Source: Pontibacter sp. HSC-36F09 (GTDB lineage Bacteria > Bacteroidota > Bacteroidia > Cytophagales > Hymenobacteraceae). Taken from it: 64,000 bases of DNA. Below, piece after piece: positions 43,782 through 52,749 of the stretch. Both the position numbers and the translations under genes were made by a program. The DNA lies in assembly GCF_024171605.1 (NCBI RefSeq), contig NZ_JALKAA010000003.1, positions 372,001 to 436,000 on the forward strand, read 5' to 3'. Positions within the stretch are counted from its first letter, which is position 1, and each line of letters opens with the position of its first letter. The notes below the pieces were generated by a model. It saw nothing but the letters and a program-made list of their open reading frames with translations, made no database searches and was not told where the DNA came from.

Positions 43782-46486
43782 TTGAGTTCTCGGTTAAGTG
43801 TAGCCCAGGCAGGCAATTCGGCATAAGGTATACCCGGCAATCCGGCGGGCATACCTGCGGTGCCGCTGCGGATAATCGGACTTATTTTCACAGGCAGTTG
43901 GTATACCTGCCCTTCGATGGTGAAGCTCAGGCTCTGGCCTTTCTGCAGTTTCATCTGGATGGCGTCTTCTTCGTTGAGCAATACATAAGGCTCCGGCGCC
44001 CGCTCCACAATCGGCGGGGAGTGCATGCTGAGCTCTTCGGAACCGAAAATGTGGTGGAGCGGCAGCATGTACAGGTGGCCTTCCAGCGGCTGGAACTTCT
44101 GCGGCACCGTCTGGGTATAGGGAGCGGTATGGCTCGTATCCGGTTTGATGAGTCGCAAGCCCGGGTCGCCGCCTTTGAGGTGTCCGCCCACTTCCTGCTG
44201 GTACTTGTTGGTTGCCTGCGACGAGTTCCAGCCCGGTGCCCAGAAAAACGGAATGATGGAGGAAGGTGGTTGTCCGCGATAGCCTTCCATGGTATAGGAA
44301 AGCGGGGCGTCCGGGTCCACAGGCGGCTTGGGTTCGTTCACGTTGATGTTGGCGAGCATGGCGGTGCGACCGCTGAAACGGTGCGGTGCCCGCGGTATTT
44401 TCTGACCAGCAATGCGGAAGTCGGTGCCCGGCGCAACAGCATCTATACCTTTAAACTCCGGCATTTCTTTCACCATGGCCTGTAGGATGTCGTCGAAGCC
44501 GTGCCAGTGACTGATGCGGTCGTGGGCCAGCAAGGTGCCTAGCTCTCCGAGCCAGCGCCAGCTTTCCTGCAGGTCTTCACTGGTCGGGTATACCTGGAAG
44601 AAGCGCTGCGCACGGCCTTCGTTGTTAATCAACGTCCCATCGGCTTCGGCAAAAGTACCGGCTGCCAGTAGGATGTCGGCTTCTTCGGTGGTGGCGTTGT
44701 GCAGGTGGTCGAGCACTAGCACGTTCTTGGCAGTCTTCAGGAAGTTGGTCACCATACCGGCGTTGGCGCGTCGGTAAAGGTCGTTCTCCAAAATGATGAC
44801 CGTATCAGCATAATTATTCAGAATCGCTTCGAAAGCCGACTCCAGTTTATGACCGCCCAGCATCGCTAGACCCATGCTGTTGCATTCCGGCAAAGTGAGC
44901 ACAATGCCCGCTTCTTTTTCTTTTGCCGCCAGCGCATTGGTGATGTTTGCTGTGGCCATCAATACCCGCTCGCTGCCACAGTGCGTTCCGGAAATAACAA
45001 GTGGTTTTTTCGCCGCCATCAATGAGTCAGCAATCTGGCGTGCCAGCTGAATTTCGTCTTCATTTAACCCTTTCACTTCCGGGAAATCAGCATGTATAAA
45101 GTTGGCCACAGCAAAACCCAGTCGCGCAATGGCGTCAGGAGAATCGTGGTAGGTATGGGTGGCGATTTCGTCGAGTTTGGTGTCGTGGATGGTGGCGATG
45201 AAGAGCGGTCCCATTTCGTCCTGCATCAGTTCCCGAACGGCCGCATCCTGCCATACCGGTATGTTCGCTTTGGAAATATGCTCAAGGGCCGGTTGCTTGC
45301 GCACCGATTGCCGTACGGCCAGCGCCAGCATGGGAGCGGTGTTGATCAAGTCTTCACCCAAAATAAACACCGCATCGGCTTGCTCCACTTCCCGCAACGA
45401 TGGAGTACGGGCGGCGCCTTCATTCAGAATCTTCAGTGCCAGACAAACTAAATCGTGCTCCGTGTCGGAAATTCCCTGGTAAAAATTGTCTTCTCCCACC
45501 AGCGTTTTCAGCATGAAGTTCGACTCCAGTGAGGCTCGTGGTGAACCTATACCTATCACGCTGCCGGTTCTGAAAGCGGCAGCCGCAGCTTGTAGTGCAG
45601 TTAATTTATCAGTCGCTTCAGGTAGTTTTGCCCGTACCAGTGGCTTTCGGATGCGGCCCACATGGTTCACGTGCTCGTAGCCAAAGCGGCCGCGGTCGCA
45701 GAGGAAGTAGCCGTTCACTTCCCCGTTATACCTGTTTGTGATGTTGCGCAAGCTGCCGTAGCGTTCGCCTGCCGTGATGTTGCAACCGAGACTGCAATGG
45801 TGGCAAACGGACGGCGCCATGGTGAGGTCCCATTTGCGGGTATAGTGCTGTTTAAGGGTTTTGTCGGTGAACACGCCGGTCGGGCAGACTTCCACCAAGT
45901 TACCACTGAACTCACTCTCCAGCACGCCGTCTTGGTGGCGACCAAAATACAAGTGGTTGTGTGCGGCGAATACGTCGAGGTCCTTGCCGCCGGCATAATC
46001 TTTATAGTAGCGCACACAGCGGTAGCACTGTATGCAGCGGTTCATTTCGTGGTTGATGAACGGGCCGAGGTACTGGTTGATATAGGTACGCTTGTCGAAG
46101 CGGAAGGCGCGGTAGTTGTGGCCGGTCATCACCGTCATGTCCTGCAAATGACAGGAGCCACCTTCGTCGCACACAGCGCAGTCGTGCGGGTGGTTGGTCA
46201 TCAACCAGCCAATCACATGCGCGCGGAATTCCTTGGCTTCCATGTCGGCGATGGAGATGCGCATGCCGTCACGCACCTGTTCCATACACGACATAAAGAG
46301 CTTACCCTTGGTGTCGTTTTCGTCCTTGTAGACCTTCACGGCGCACTGCCGACAAGCACCGATGGAGCCCATGGCCGGGTGCCAGCAAAAGTAGGGGAGG
46401 TCCTTGCCGAGGGTGAGGCAGGCTTCCAACAGGTTCTTGCCAGTGGGTACTTCGTAGGGTTTGTCGTCTATATAGATGGTTGCCAT
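43751..46486 (-). CDS. nuoG: NADH-quinone oxidoreductase subunit G
   Basis: A 911-residue iron-sulfur subunit. N-terminal 2Fe-2S domain with [15 protein letters not shown], then the His-Cys 4Fe-4S motif [15 protein letters not shown], the cluster motif CIQCYRC, and CHHCSLGC for a further 4Fe-4S site, before a long molybdopterin-oxidoreductase-like domain without a cofactor role. The C-terminal part ([20 protein letters not shown]) and a molybdopterin-dinucleotide-binding-like end are also present. It carries electrons from NuoF to NuoI. Overlaps: 19 bp with nuoF, 31 bp with nuoH. Confidence 0.96.
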   Translation of the reverse strand: MATIYIDDKPYEVPTGKNLLEACLTLGKDLPYFCWHPAMGSIGACRQCAVKVYKDENDTKGKLFMSCMEQVRDGMRISIADMEAKEFRAHVIGWLMTNHPHDCAVCDEGGSCHLQDMTVMTGHNYRAFRFDKRTYINQYLGPFINHEMNRCIQCYRCVRYYKDYAGGKDLDVFAAHNHLYFGRHQDGVLESEFSGNLVEVCPTGVFTDKTLKQHYTRKWDLTMAPSVCHHCSLGCNITAGERYGSLRNITNRYNGEVNGYFLCDRGRFGYEHVNHVGRIRKPLVRAKLPEATDKLTALQAAAAAFRTGSVIGIGSPRASLESNFMLKTLVGEDNFYQGISDTEHDLVCLALKILNEGAARTPSLREVEQADAVFILGEDLINTAPMLALAVRQSVRKQPALEHISKANIPVWQDAAVRELMQDEMGPLFIATIHDTKLDEIATHTYHDSPDAIARLGFAVANFIHADFPEVKGLNEDEIQLARQIADSLMAAKKPLVISGTHCGSERVLMATANITNALAAKEKEAGIVLTLPECNSMGLAMLGGHKLESAFEAILNNYADTVIILENDLYRRANAGMVTNFLKTAKNVLVLDHLHNATTEEADILLAAGTFAEADGTLINNEGRAQRFFQVYPTSEDLQESWRWLGELGTLLAHDRISHWHGFDDILQAMVKEMPEFKGIDAVAPGTDFRIAGQKIPRAPHRFSGRTAMLANINVNEPKPPVDPDAPLSYTMEGYRGQPPSSIIPFFWAPGWNSSQATNKYQQEVGGHLKGGDPGLRLIKPDTSHTAPYTQTVPQKFQPLEGHLYMLPLHHIFGSEELSMHSPPIVERAPEPYVLLNEEDAIQMKLQKGQSLSFTIEGQVYQLPVKISPIIRSGTAGMPAGLPGIPYAELPAWATLNRELKWKQQPQTTY

Positions 46487-47769
46487 ACTTTCGCTTTGCT
46501 CCAGGGACAGTGGTGTTCGTGAATGTGTCTTTCAAAATCTTCTCTGAAGTATTTCAGAGCGCTCTGCAGGGGTTCCATAGCGCCGGGGGCAAGTGCACAA
46601 AACGTGTTGCCGGGGCCGAGGTATTTGGTATGAAAGTCGAGTGTGAGGAGGTGTTCGGGTTTGCCTTCGCCTTTATCGATTGCCTGCAGGATTTTCTCCA
46701 CCCACGGCAGTCCTTCGCGGCAGGGCGTGCAAAAGCCACAGGATTCCTGGGCAAAGAAATGCTGCAGGTTGTGCACGAAACCCACCGGGCAGGTCTGGTC
46801 ATCGAGGATAATCATGGTGCCCGTACCCATGCGACTGCCTGCTGCCTGAATGGCGGTATAATCCATGGGCAAATCGAGGTGCTCTTCGACTAGAAAATCT
46901 GTGGAAGCGCCGCCTGGCAAAAGTCCCTTGAAGAGGTAGCCGTCCTGCATGCCGCCTCCGTGCTCTTCAATCAGTTCGCGTATGGTGGTGCCCATCGGTA
47001 ACTCCCAGCAACCGGGCGTTTTCACGCGGCCGCTGATGCCGTATAGTTTGGTACCCGCATCTCCGGTTTTGCTCAGGCCTTTGAACCACTCAGCGCCGTT
47101 GTTGATGATGTGCGGCAGACAGCAAAGTGTCTCCACATTGTTCACGATAGTAGGTTTGCCAAACAGACCACTTACCTGCGGAAAAGGCGGCTTGGCGCGT
47201 GGGTTGGCCCGCTTGCCTTCGAGCGCATTGAGCAAAGCCGTTTCTTCGCCGCACATATATCTGCCCACGCCGGTGTGCAGGTGCATGTCCAGACTGAATC
47301 CTGAACCCAGAATATTCTCCCCCAGATAGCCCGCTTCGTAGGCTTCGTCGATGGCCTTCATAATTTCCCGAGCTGCTACCTTATAGGCCCAGCGCATGAA
47401 GATGTAGGAAATGCTGGCGTCGATGGCGTATGCTGCGACAATCATCCCCTCTATTAGCTGGTGCGGATTGCCTTCCAGCAACACACGGTCCTTGAAAGTG
47501 CCGGGTTCCATCTCGTCGGCGTTGGCCACAAGGTATTTGGGCTTGGCCGCTTCGGAACCCATTGGTACGAAACTCCATTTGAGGCCGGTGTTGAAGCCCG
47601 CTCCACCGCGACCCCGCAGGTCGGAAGCTTTAACTAAATTCTGCACATCGGCAGGAGCCATTTCTTTCAGGATTTTACGCACCGACTGATAGCCGCCCAC
47701 TTGCTCGTATTGTTTGAGTGAGAGCGGTGCGCGTCCGGGGACAATGTGTTGGGTCAGGGGCTTCTCCAT
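46468..47769 (-). CDS. nuoF: NADH-quinone oxidoreductase subunit F
   Basis: A 433-residue subunit that binds NADH and FMN. The glycine-rich motif RGRGGAGFNTGLKW binds NADH, MCGEETALLNALEGKRANPR binds FMN, and CGFCTPCREG with a distal Cys in FCALAPGA binds cluster N3. It is the electron entry point of complex I. It starts 19 bp after nuoE and overlaps nuoG by 19 bp. Confidence 0.97.
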   Translation of the reverse strand: MEKPLTQHIVPGRAPLSLKQYEQVGGYQSVRKILKEMAPADVQNLVKASDLRGRGGAGFNTGLKWSFVPMGSEAAKPKYLVANADEMEPGTFKDRVLLEGNPHQLIEGMIVAAYAIDASISYIFMRWAYKVAAREIMKAIDEAYEAGYLGENILGSGFSLDMHLHTGVGRYMCGEETALLNALEGKRANPRAKPPFPQVSGLFGKPTIVNNVETLCCLPHIINNGAEWFKGLSKTGDAGTKLYGISGRVKTPGCWELPMGTTIRELIEEHGGGMQDGYLFKGLLPGGASTDFLVEEHLDLPMDYTAIQAAGSRMGTGTMIILDDQTCPVGFVHNLQHFFAQESCGFCTPCREGLPWVEKILQAIDKGEGKPEHLLTLDFHTKYLGPGNTFCALAPGAMEPLQSALKYFREDFERHIHEHHCPWSKAKVWQPSI

Positions 47770-47788
47770 AGGTATGCCCGCTTGGGTT

Positions 47789-48253
47789 TTAGGTATACTT
47801 TTCCAGAATCTCGTCCAGTTGTTCCACCGTCAGGTCACGGTACAAATCGTTGTCAATCATAAGGGCAGGGGCCCGGTCGCAGGTACCGAGGCAGCAATTG
47901 GGTAGCAAGGTGAAGCGGCCGTCTTCGGTGGTCTGGCCGTATTTGATGTTCAGTTTTTCGCTGAGACTGTCGCGTATACCTTCGTAGCCCATCACCCAGC
48001 AACTGATACTGTCACACACCAGAATCACATGCCGTCCCACTGGTCTGCGGAAAATCAGGTTGTAGAAGGTGGCTACACTGTCGAGCTCCGCCGGCGACAT
48101 CCCCACATAGTTCGCCACATCCTGCAGGCTCTCGTCCGATACCCACCCATGGTTTTGCTGCACGATTTTCAGCGCTTCAATACACGCATTCTTTGGCGAA
48201 GGCACCAGGCTTATTTCGTGGTCGATTTTGTGTTTTTCTTCTACCGTCAACAT
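47789..48253 (-). CDS. nuoE: NADH-quinone oxidoreductase subunit E
   Basis: A 154-residue thioredoxin-like 2Fe-2S subunit. The cluster ligands are in CDSISC and CLGTC. It carries cluster N1a beside NuoF. A 240-bp gap with a long inverted repeat separates it from nuoCD upstream. Confidence 0.96.
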   Translation of the reverse strand: MLTVEEKHKIDHEISLVPSPKNACIEALKIVQQNHGWVSDESLQDVANYVGMSPAELDSVATFYNLIFRRPVGRHVILVCDSISCWVMGYEGIRDSLSEKLNIKYGQTTEDGRFTLLPNCCLGTCDRAPALMIDNDLYRDLTVEQLDEILEKYT

Positions 48254-48320
48254 GTGGATGTATGGTTTAAATTGCTACATGATTAAATGGTTGATTGCTA
48301 ATTGTTGTCTTAGCTTCTCT

Positions 48321-48445
48321 TGCCCTCGCTCGCGTCCCGCGAGTGTGCGTTATCCAGTTGCGTCTCGCCACTTGTGCCCTAGGTACAAACTAAAGCGGCC
48401 GGAGTCCGCCTGATAGCTCACACTCGCGGGACGCGAGCGAGGGCA
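48321..48445. repeat. REP/BIME-like element with perfect 27-bp arms
   Basis: The arm at 48321-48347 begins TGCCCTCGCTCGCGTCCCGC and ends GAGTGTG; the arm at 48419-48445 is its exact reverse complement. The arms are GC-rich, unlike the AT-rich flanks, and each contains a short internal palindrome (CGCTCGCG-like). The 125-bp unit could fold into a long cruciform or hairpin. It looks like a dispersed REP-type element, possibly mobilised by a RAYT transposase elsewhere in the genome. Confidence 0.75.
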
Positions 48446-48470
48446 GTCAATATATTTTTATAATTCTCAG

Positions 48471-48489
48471 TCACTCATTCACTCAATCA
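48471..48489. repeat. 19-bp TCACTCA tail after nuoCD
   Basis: Identical to 42794-42812 over 19 bp (TCACTCATTCACTCAATCA). It lies 4 bp past the nuoCD stop codon in the direction of transcription. Confidence 0.65.
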
Positions 48490-48493
48490 AAAA

Positions 48494-50242
48494 TTACCTA
48501 TCAATATCCGCCAGCACATAATCCATCGCACCCAGTATCGACAGTAAATCTGCTACAGTATAGCCTCTCGTGATGTAGGGGAGCATTTGCATGTGCGGGA
48601 AGGAGGGAGTGCGGATGCGGACCCGGTAAGGGGAAGTGTTCCCGTCACTGGTCAAGTAGTATCCGTTGGCTCCTTTGGTCGCTTCGATGCAGCTCATGGC
48701 TTCTCCCGGAGGTATCACCGGCCCCCAGGTCACACCCAAAAAGTGCGTGATTAGTGTCTCGATATCGTGCATGGTGTTTTGCTTGACAGGCGGCGTGGTG
48801 ATGGGGTGCTCTGACTTGTAAGGTCCGGCCGGCATGTTCTTCACGCATTGCTCGATGATGCGCAGACTTTGCCGCATTTCCGCTACCCGTACCACGGCAC
48901 GGTCGTAACAGTCGCCGTTGCTGGCAGTAGGTACTTCAAAGTCGAAGAGCTCGTAACCGGAGTAAGGGCGCATTTTGCGGAAGTCCCAATCAAAACCACA
49001 GGCGCGCAGGTTCGGCCCAGTCACGCCCCATTCAATGGCTTCTTCTTTGGTGAAGATGCCTATACCTACCGTGCGGGCTTTGAAGAGACTGTTCTTCATC
49101 ACCATCCCATCATATTCTTTGAGTCGTTTCGGGAAGTAGTCGATAAAGCTTTGCACGAGTTGCTCCCAGCCTTTGGGCAGGTCCTGCGCCACACCGCCAA
49201 TGCGGAACCAGTTCGGATGCATGCGGCCGCCGCAGATCCCCTCGATGATGTCGAAGATTTTTTCGCGGTCGGTGAACATGTAGAACACCGGCGATAACTG
49301 GCCTACGTCCTGCGCGAAAGTGCCGTACCAAACGAGATGACTGGCAATGCGGAAGAGTTCGCACAGCATCACCCGGATATACTTCACCCGCTCCGGCACT
49401 TCGATGCCTGCCAGTTTCTCCACAGCCTGCAGGTAGGCGAGATTGTTCATTACACCGCCGAGGTAATCCACGCGGTCGGTATAAGGTATGTAGGTATGCC
49501 ACGACTGGCGCTCACCCATTTTCTCTGCTCCGCGGTGGTGGAAACCAATGTCAGGTATAGCGTCCACAATGTCTTCGCCGTCGAGCTGCAGAATGATGCG
49601 CAGCACGCCGTGTGTGCCCGGGTGTTGCGGACCGATGTTAAGGAACATGAAATCCGTATCATCACTCTGCTTCGCCAGTCCCCATTCTTCGGGTTTAAAC
49701 TGTAGGGCAGATTGCTCGAGGTCTATCTTATCGTCATATAGCTGAAACGGTCCCATCTCCGTAGCACGGGCCGGATGCTCTTTGCGGAGCGGGTGGCCGA
49801 CCCAGGTACGGGGCATCAGGATGCGGGAAAGGTGCGGGTGCCCTTCGAAGCGAATGCCGAACATGTCGTATACCTCGCGCTCGTACCAGTTGGCGTTTTG
49901 CCAGAGTCCGCTGATGCTTGGTGCTTTTGGGAAGTCTTCGCGGAGGCCAGCTTTGAGTCTGATGAAGGTATTGCGCTCAAAAGAGAAGAGGTGATAGATG
50001 AGCGTGAAGCTGTAAGGTATATGGCCGTTCTCGGGTTTGCGGGTGCGTTCGTCAATGGCCGTCAGGTCGAAGAGAAGGAGGAAGGGTTGCGGCAGGTCGT
50101 GCTTCAGGAATTTCAGCACTTCCGGCACATGGTCCACAGGAAGCCAAAGGGTGAGGATGTCATCCTTGGTGGTCTGCGACTTGAACGTGTCTTCGCCGTA
50201 CCGCGACTTGAGTTGCTCCAGTATGCCGCTGTTGTTGTTCAT
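48494..50242 (-). CDS. nuoCD: NADH-quinone oxidoreductase subunits C and D, fused
   Basis: A 582-residue fusion. Residues about 1-185 are NuoC (with [20 protein letters not shown] and [10 protein letters not shown]) and about 200-582 are NuoD (starting [15 protein letters not shown], with [20 protein letters not shown] and DPR-like quinone-site residues). The fusion joins the two subunits that hold the quinone-binding pocket together with NuoB. E. coli also has this fusion; many other bacteria have separate genes. It is flanked by unusually long gaps (535 bp upstream, 240 bp downstream). Confidence 0.96.
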   Translation of the reverse strand: MNNNSGILEQLKSRYGEDTFKSQTTKDDILTLWLPVDHVPEVLKFLKHDLPQPFLLLFDLTAIDERTRKPENGHIPYSFTLIYHLFSFERNTFIRLKAGLREDFPKAPSISGLWQNANWYEREVYDMFGIRFEGHPHLSRILMPRTWVGHPLRKEHPARATEMGPFQLYDDKIDLEQSALQFKPEEWGLAKQSDDTDFMFLNIGPQHPGTHGVLRIILQLDGEDIVDAIPDIGFHHRGAEKMGERQSWHTYIPYTDRVDYLGGVMNNLAYLQAVEKLAGIEVPERVKYIRVMLCELFRIASHLVWYGTFAQDVGQLSPVFYMFTDREKIFDIIEGICGGRMHPNWFRIGGVAQDLPKGWEQLVQSFIDYFPKRLKEYDGMVMKNSLFKARTVGIGIFTKEEAIEWGVTGPNLRACGFDWDFRKMRPYSGYELFDFEVPTASNGDCYDRAVVRVAEMRQSLRIIEQCVKNMPAGPYKSEHPITTPPVKQNTMHDIETLITHFLGVTWGPVIPPGEAMSCIEATKGANGYYLTSDGNTSPYRVRIRTPSFPHMQMLPYITRGYTVADLLSILGAMDYVLADIDR

Positions 50243-50777
50243 GGGAGGAGGCCATTAAAATTTGATGAATGCTTAACTCATGTACTCTCTTTCTTTTTAT
50301 GCTAAGTTTATATTTGTGTCTATACCTTGCTAGCGTAGCAACTGCTGTCGCTTATAGTTGCTAACTTGTTTCATTGCTTGCCCTGGCCGGGCGGGCCTCA
50401 CTTTTTTCCTTGATGAAAAGAAAGAGGGCCCCTACCCCCAGTAAGCAAAAAAGTCAAGACGCTCCAAACTCGCTGAACGCTCAAACAGTGGAGCGCCGTA
50501 AAGTGCACTTGGCTGAGGTGATATGTTGCATAGCCTAAGGGGCAAGTTAGTCTTGCTATACCTGCCAGGGGTTTATAACTTTGACTTTACTACAGCGCCT
50601 ATACCTATCAATCAGCAATGGCAGAATTCCCGCTTCGAAGGGGGCAGGGGGATGTTAATCGTGCTCGAGAATCCTGCCAATCTTACAATCCTAGAAATCC
50701 TGATTCTGACAAATCATACCTGTACACGATTCGGACAGGTCGTGACCTGTCTCTACAAACCTAAACTCTCAAACTCC
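50243..50777. other. 535-bp non-coding gap between nuoB and nuoCD
   Basis: The longest gap in the nuo operon. It contains a GC-rich tract GAGGGCCCCTACCCCC (50424-50439) that is the exact reverse complement of 31774-31789, a CGCTCCA...TGGAGCG hairpin (50460-50466/50489-50495), and several AGGTATA motif copies. Sequence from about 50395 to 50495 resembles a type of intergenic repeat I recall from Bacteroidota genomes. I see no gene. Confidence 0.5.
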
Positions 50778-51416
50778 CTAAAGCTCATCCGGTGACTTAA
50801 ATTCATTCATCTGGCTCCAGCGTTCTTTCTTGCCTGCTTTCACTTCTATTTTTTCCGGTCTGATAACTCCTTGTTCGCCGATGGTCCAGCTTAAGGGGCG
50901 ACGTTCTTTCCCTACCCGGTCGGCCAGTAGCATCAGGCCTTCCATGAAGGCGTCTGGTCGGGGAGGGCAGCCGGGAACGTATACATCTACTGGCAGGAAT
51001 TTGTCCACGCCCTGCACTACGCTGTAGATGTCGTACATGCCGCCGGAGTTGGCGCATGAGCCCATCGAGATCACCCATTTCGGTTCCATCATTTGCTCGT
51101 GTAGACGTTTGATGATAGGGGCCATTTTGATGAAAACTGTGCCGGCGATAATCATCACATCTGCCTCCCGGGGGGTACCCCGAATTACTTCTGCTCCGAA
51201 ACGGGCCAAGTCGTATTTAGGCGTCATGCTGGTGGCCATTTCCACAAAACAGCAGGAGAGACCAAAGTGAAAAGGCCACATGGAATTTTTGCGACCCCAG
51301 CCAATCAGGTCCTGCAGCGTGGTAAGCATAATGCTTTGCTGCACAGTCTCTTCATAAGAACTGGTGCCTGTCAGGGCATTGGCCGGCGCCTCGGGTTTGC
51401 TTAACCACCATTTCAT
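50778..51416 (-). CDS. nuoB: NADH-quinone oxidoreductase subunit B
   Basis: A 212-residue subunit that binds cluster N2. The ligands are seen in GLSCCFVEM (tandem Cys), [10 protein letters not shown] and [11 protein letters not shown]2 passes electrons to quinone. The C-terminal 40 residues ([20 protein letters not shown]) extend beyond the core fold. It is separated from nuoA by 113 bp and from nuoCD by 535 bp. Confidence 0.97.
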   Translation of the reverse strand: MKWWLSKPEAPANALTGTSSYEETVQQSIMLTTLQDLIGWGRKNSMWPFHFGLSCCFVEMATSMTPKYDLARFGAEVIRGTPREADVMIIAGTVFIKMAPIIKRLHEQMMEPKWVISMGSCANSGGMYDIYSVVQGVDKFLPVDVYVPGCPPRPDAFMEGLMLLADRVGKERRPLSWTIGEQGVIRPEKIEVKAGKKERWSQMNEFKSPDEL

Positions 51417-51529
51417 AGCGTAGGGTGTTTCGTTATACCTTTCAGACCTAAGTATTATCTGACAGTATTATACCTCTCGTCAAATAATCTTAAGTCTTTC
51501 AATTGTCTACTAGTTTTCTGTCTAAAGCC

Positions 51530-51964
51530 TCAATTAAGACTTGGCTTCTGCAGCAATCGTTTGTAAGCGGCCAGTATTTTCTTGCCATCCGGACCGAAGT
51601 CCAGAGCACCGTTACGCCACTCGTATACCAGCACCACCACCAACATTGCAATAAAGACAAGCACGCCGAAATAGCCATACCAGCCCAGTTCGGGGAAAGC
51701 AATGGCCCATGAGAAAATAAAGATGGTCTCTACGTCGAAGATTACGAACATCATGGCGACCATATAGAACTGAGAGGAGAAGCGGATGCGGGCACCGCCT
51801 GCGCTCACAATGCCGCCCTCGTAGGGCTCACCGGTGGCGCGTGCGTTTCCCCGCTGGCCCAGCACGTATGAAAGGCCCAGTATAAGTAGCACCAGGCTAA
51901 GCACAATGGCGCCATACACTGCCAGGGGCCACAGTAACGTTGTTGTTTCGGCTGTTTCCTGCAT
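51530..51964 (-). CDS. nuoA: NADH-quinone oxidoreductase subunit A
   Basis: A 144-residue subunit with three helices. Typical motifs are PYEGGIVSAGGARIRFSSQF and MFVIFDVETIFIFSWAIAF. It is the first complex I gene. A CBS-domain gene ends 31 bp upstream of its start on the same strand, so the promoter may lie before that gene. Confidence 0.97.
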   Translation of the reverse strand: MQETAETTTLLWPLAVYGAIVLSLVLLILGLSYVLGQRGNARATGEPYEGGIVSAGGARIRFSSQFYMVAMMFVIFDVETIFIFSWAIAFPELGWYGYFGVLVFIAMLVVVLVYEWRNGALDFGPDGKKILAAYKRLLQKPSLN

Positions 51965-51995
51965 GGTTTCTCCTAAATCGATGATATCCGGGCTA

Positions 51996-52433
51996 CTACT
52001 CGTGGTGCCCGGTTATATACTGCTCGAGGTCTTCAATAATGCATTTTTGCTCGTCAATCATGCATTTCACGATGTCACCAATAGACACCAAACCTACGAG
52101 TTGTTGATTCTCCATAACAGGCAGATGGCGGATGTACTTTTCAGTCATCAGTGCCATGCACTGGTCTATGGTCGTGTCGGTTGTCACCACAACGGGGTGC
52201 TCACTCATGATTTCGCGCACCAAAGTATCGCGCGAAGCCTTACCCTTAAGGATAACTTTACGGGCATAGTCACGCTCGGTGAATATCCCGGCAAATTTGT
52301 CATGATCCATCACAATGAGTGCGCCCACGTTTTGAGCCACCATTTTTTCGAGTGCGCTGTAAACAGTGCTATCGGGGGAAATGGAGATAACCCTATTTCC
52401 CTTTTTCTGGAGTAAGTGCCTGACAGTTCCCAT
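51996..52433 (-). CDS. CBS-domain protein upstream of nuoA
   Basis: A 145-residue protein made of two CBS motifs (about 1-70 and 75-135): VIVMDHDKFAGIFTERDYARKV and LPVMENQQLVGLVSIGDIVK. CBS pairs bind adenine nucleotides (AMP, ATP, NADH or SAM) and act as sensors. Here it stands alone, so it may regulate a partner by protein contact. Its stop lies 31 bp before nuoA, so it is probably the first gene of the complex I operon. A link between adenylate charge and respiration is attractive but inferred. Confidence 0.88.
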   Translation of the reverse strand: MGTVRHLLQKKGNRVISISPDSTVYSALEKMVAQNVGALIVMDHDKFAGIFTERDYARKVILKGKASRDTLVREIMSEHPVVVTTDTTIDQCMALMTEKYIRHLPVMENQQLVGLVSIGDIVKCMIDEQKCIIEDLEQYITGHHE

Positions 52434-52749
52434 AATACCTCCCGTATTCTTGTAATATATGCTTGAATGTTAGGGTGTTATACGAGAGTGTTTTAAAACC
52501 GGACAAAGAATTGTTTAAATAGTACTTAAAAATATTATAACCCTTGAGATTTGTCGTAAAAGCTAGCTTACCTTGAACTGATGTTATGGCTTAAAACAGG
52601 TGGCGGACAGCTAGTAAAGGGACTGGTATTTATATAAGATTGATTTGTATATAATTCAAAACCAAGTAAATAGACCTTCGTTATGAGATTAGGTGTGAAT
52701 TTGAGAACTCACTTCGACCAGTTATACCTCAGCTTATATGTAGCCAGCC
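52434..52749. other. Divergent control region between CBS gene and ppsA
   Basis: A 316-bp AT-rich region between two divergent genes. It must hold the promoters of the CBS-nuo operon (leftward) and of PEP synthase (rightward). I found no exact TAnnTTTG element at a convincing distance and no Crp-type box with the 6-bp spacer. No gene is evident. Confidence 0.45.

Larger units (their letters stand above)
48254..48493. other. Gap between nuoE and nuoCD with a perfect inverted repeat
   Basis: A 240-bp non-coding gap. It contains two perfect 27-bp arms (48321-48347 and 48419-48445) around a 71-bp centre that has its own small stems (GCGG...CCGC at 48393-48410 and a TTGT...ACAA stem). A TCACTCA tail at 48471-48489 follows the nuoCD stop. 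No plausible gene. Confidence 0.6.
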
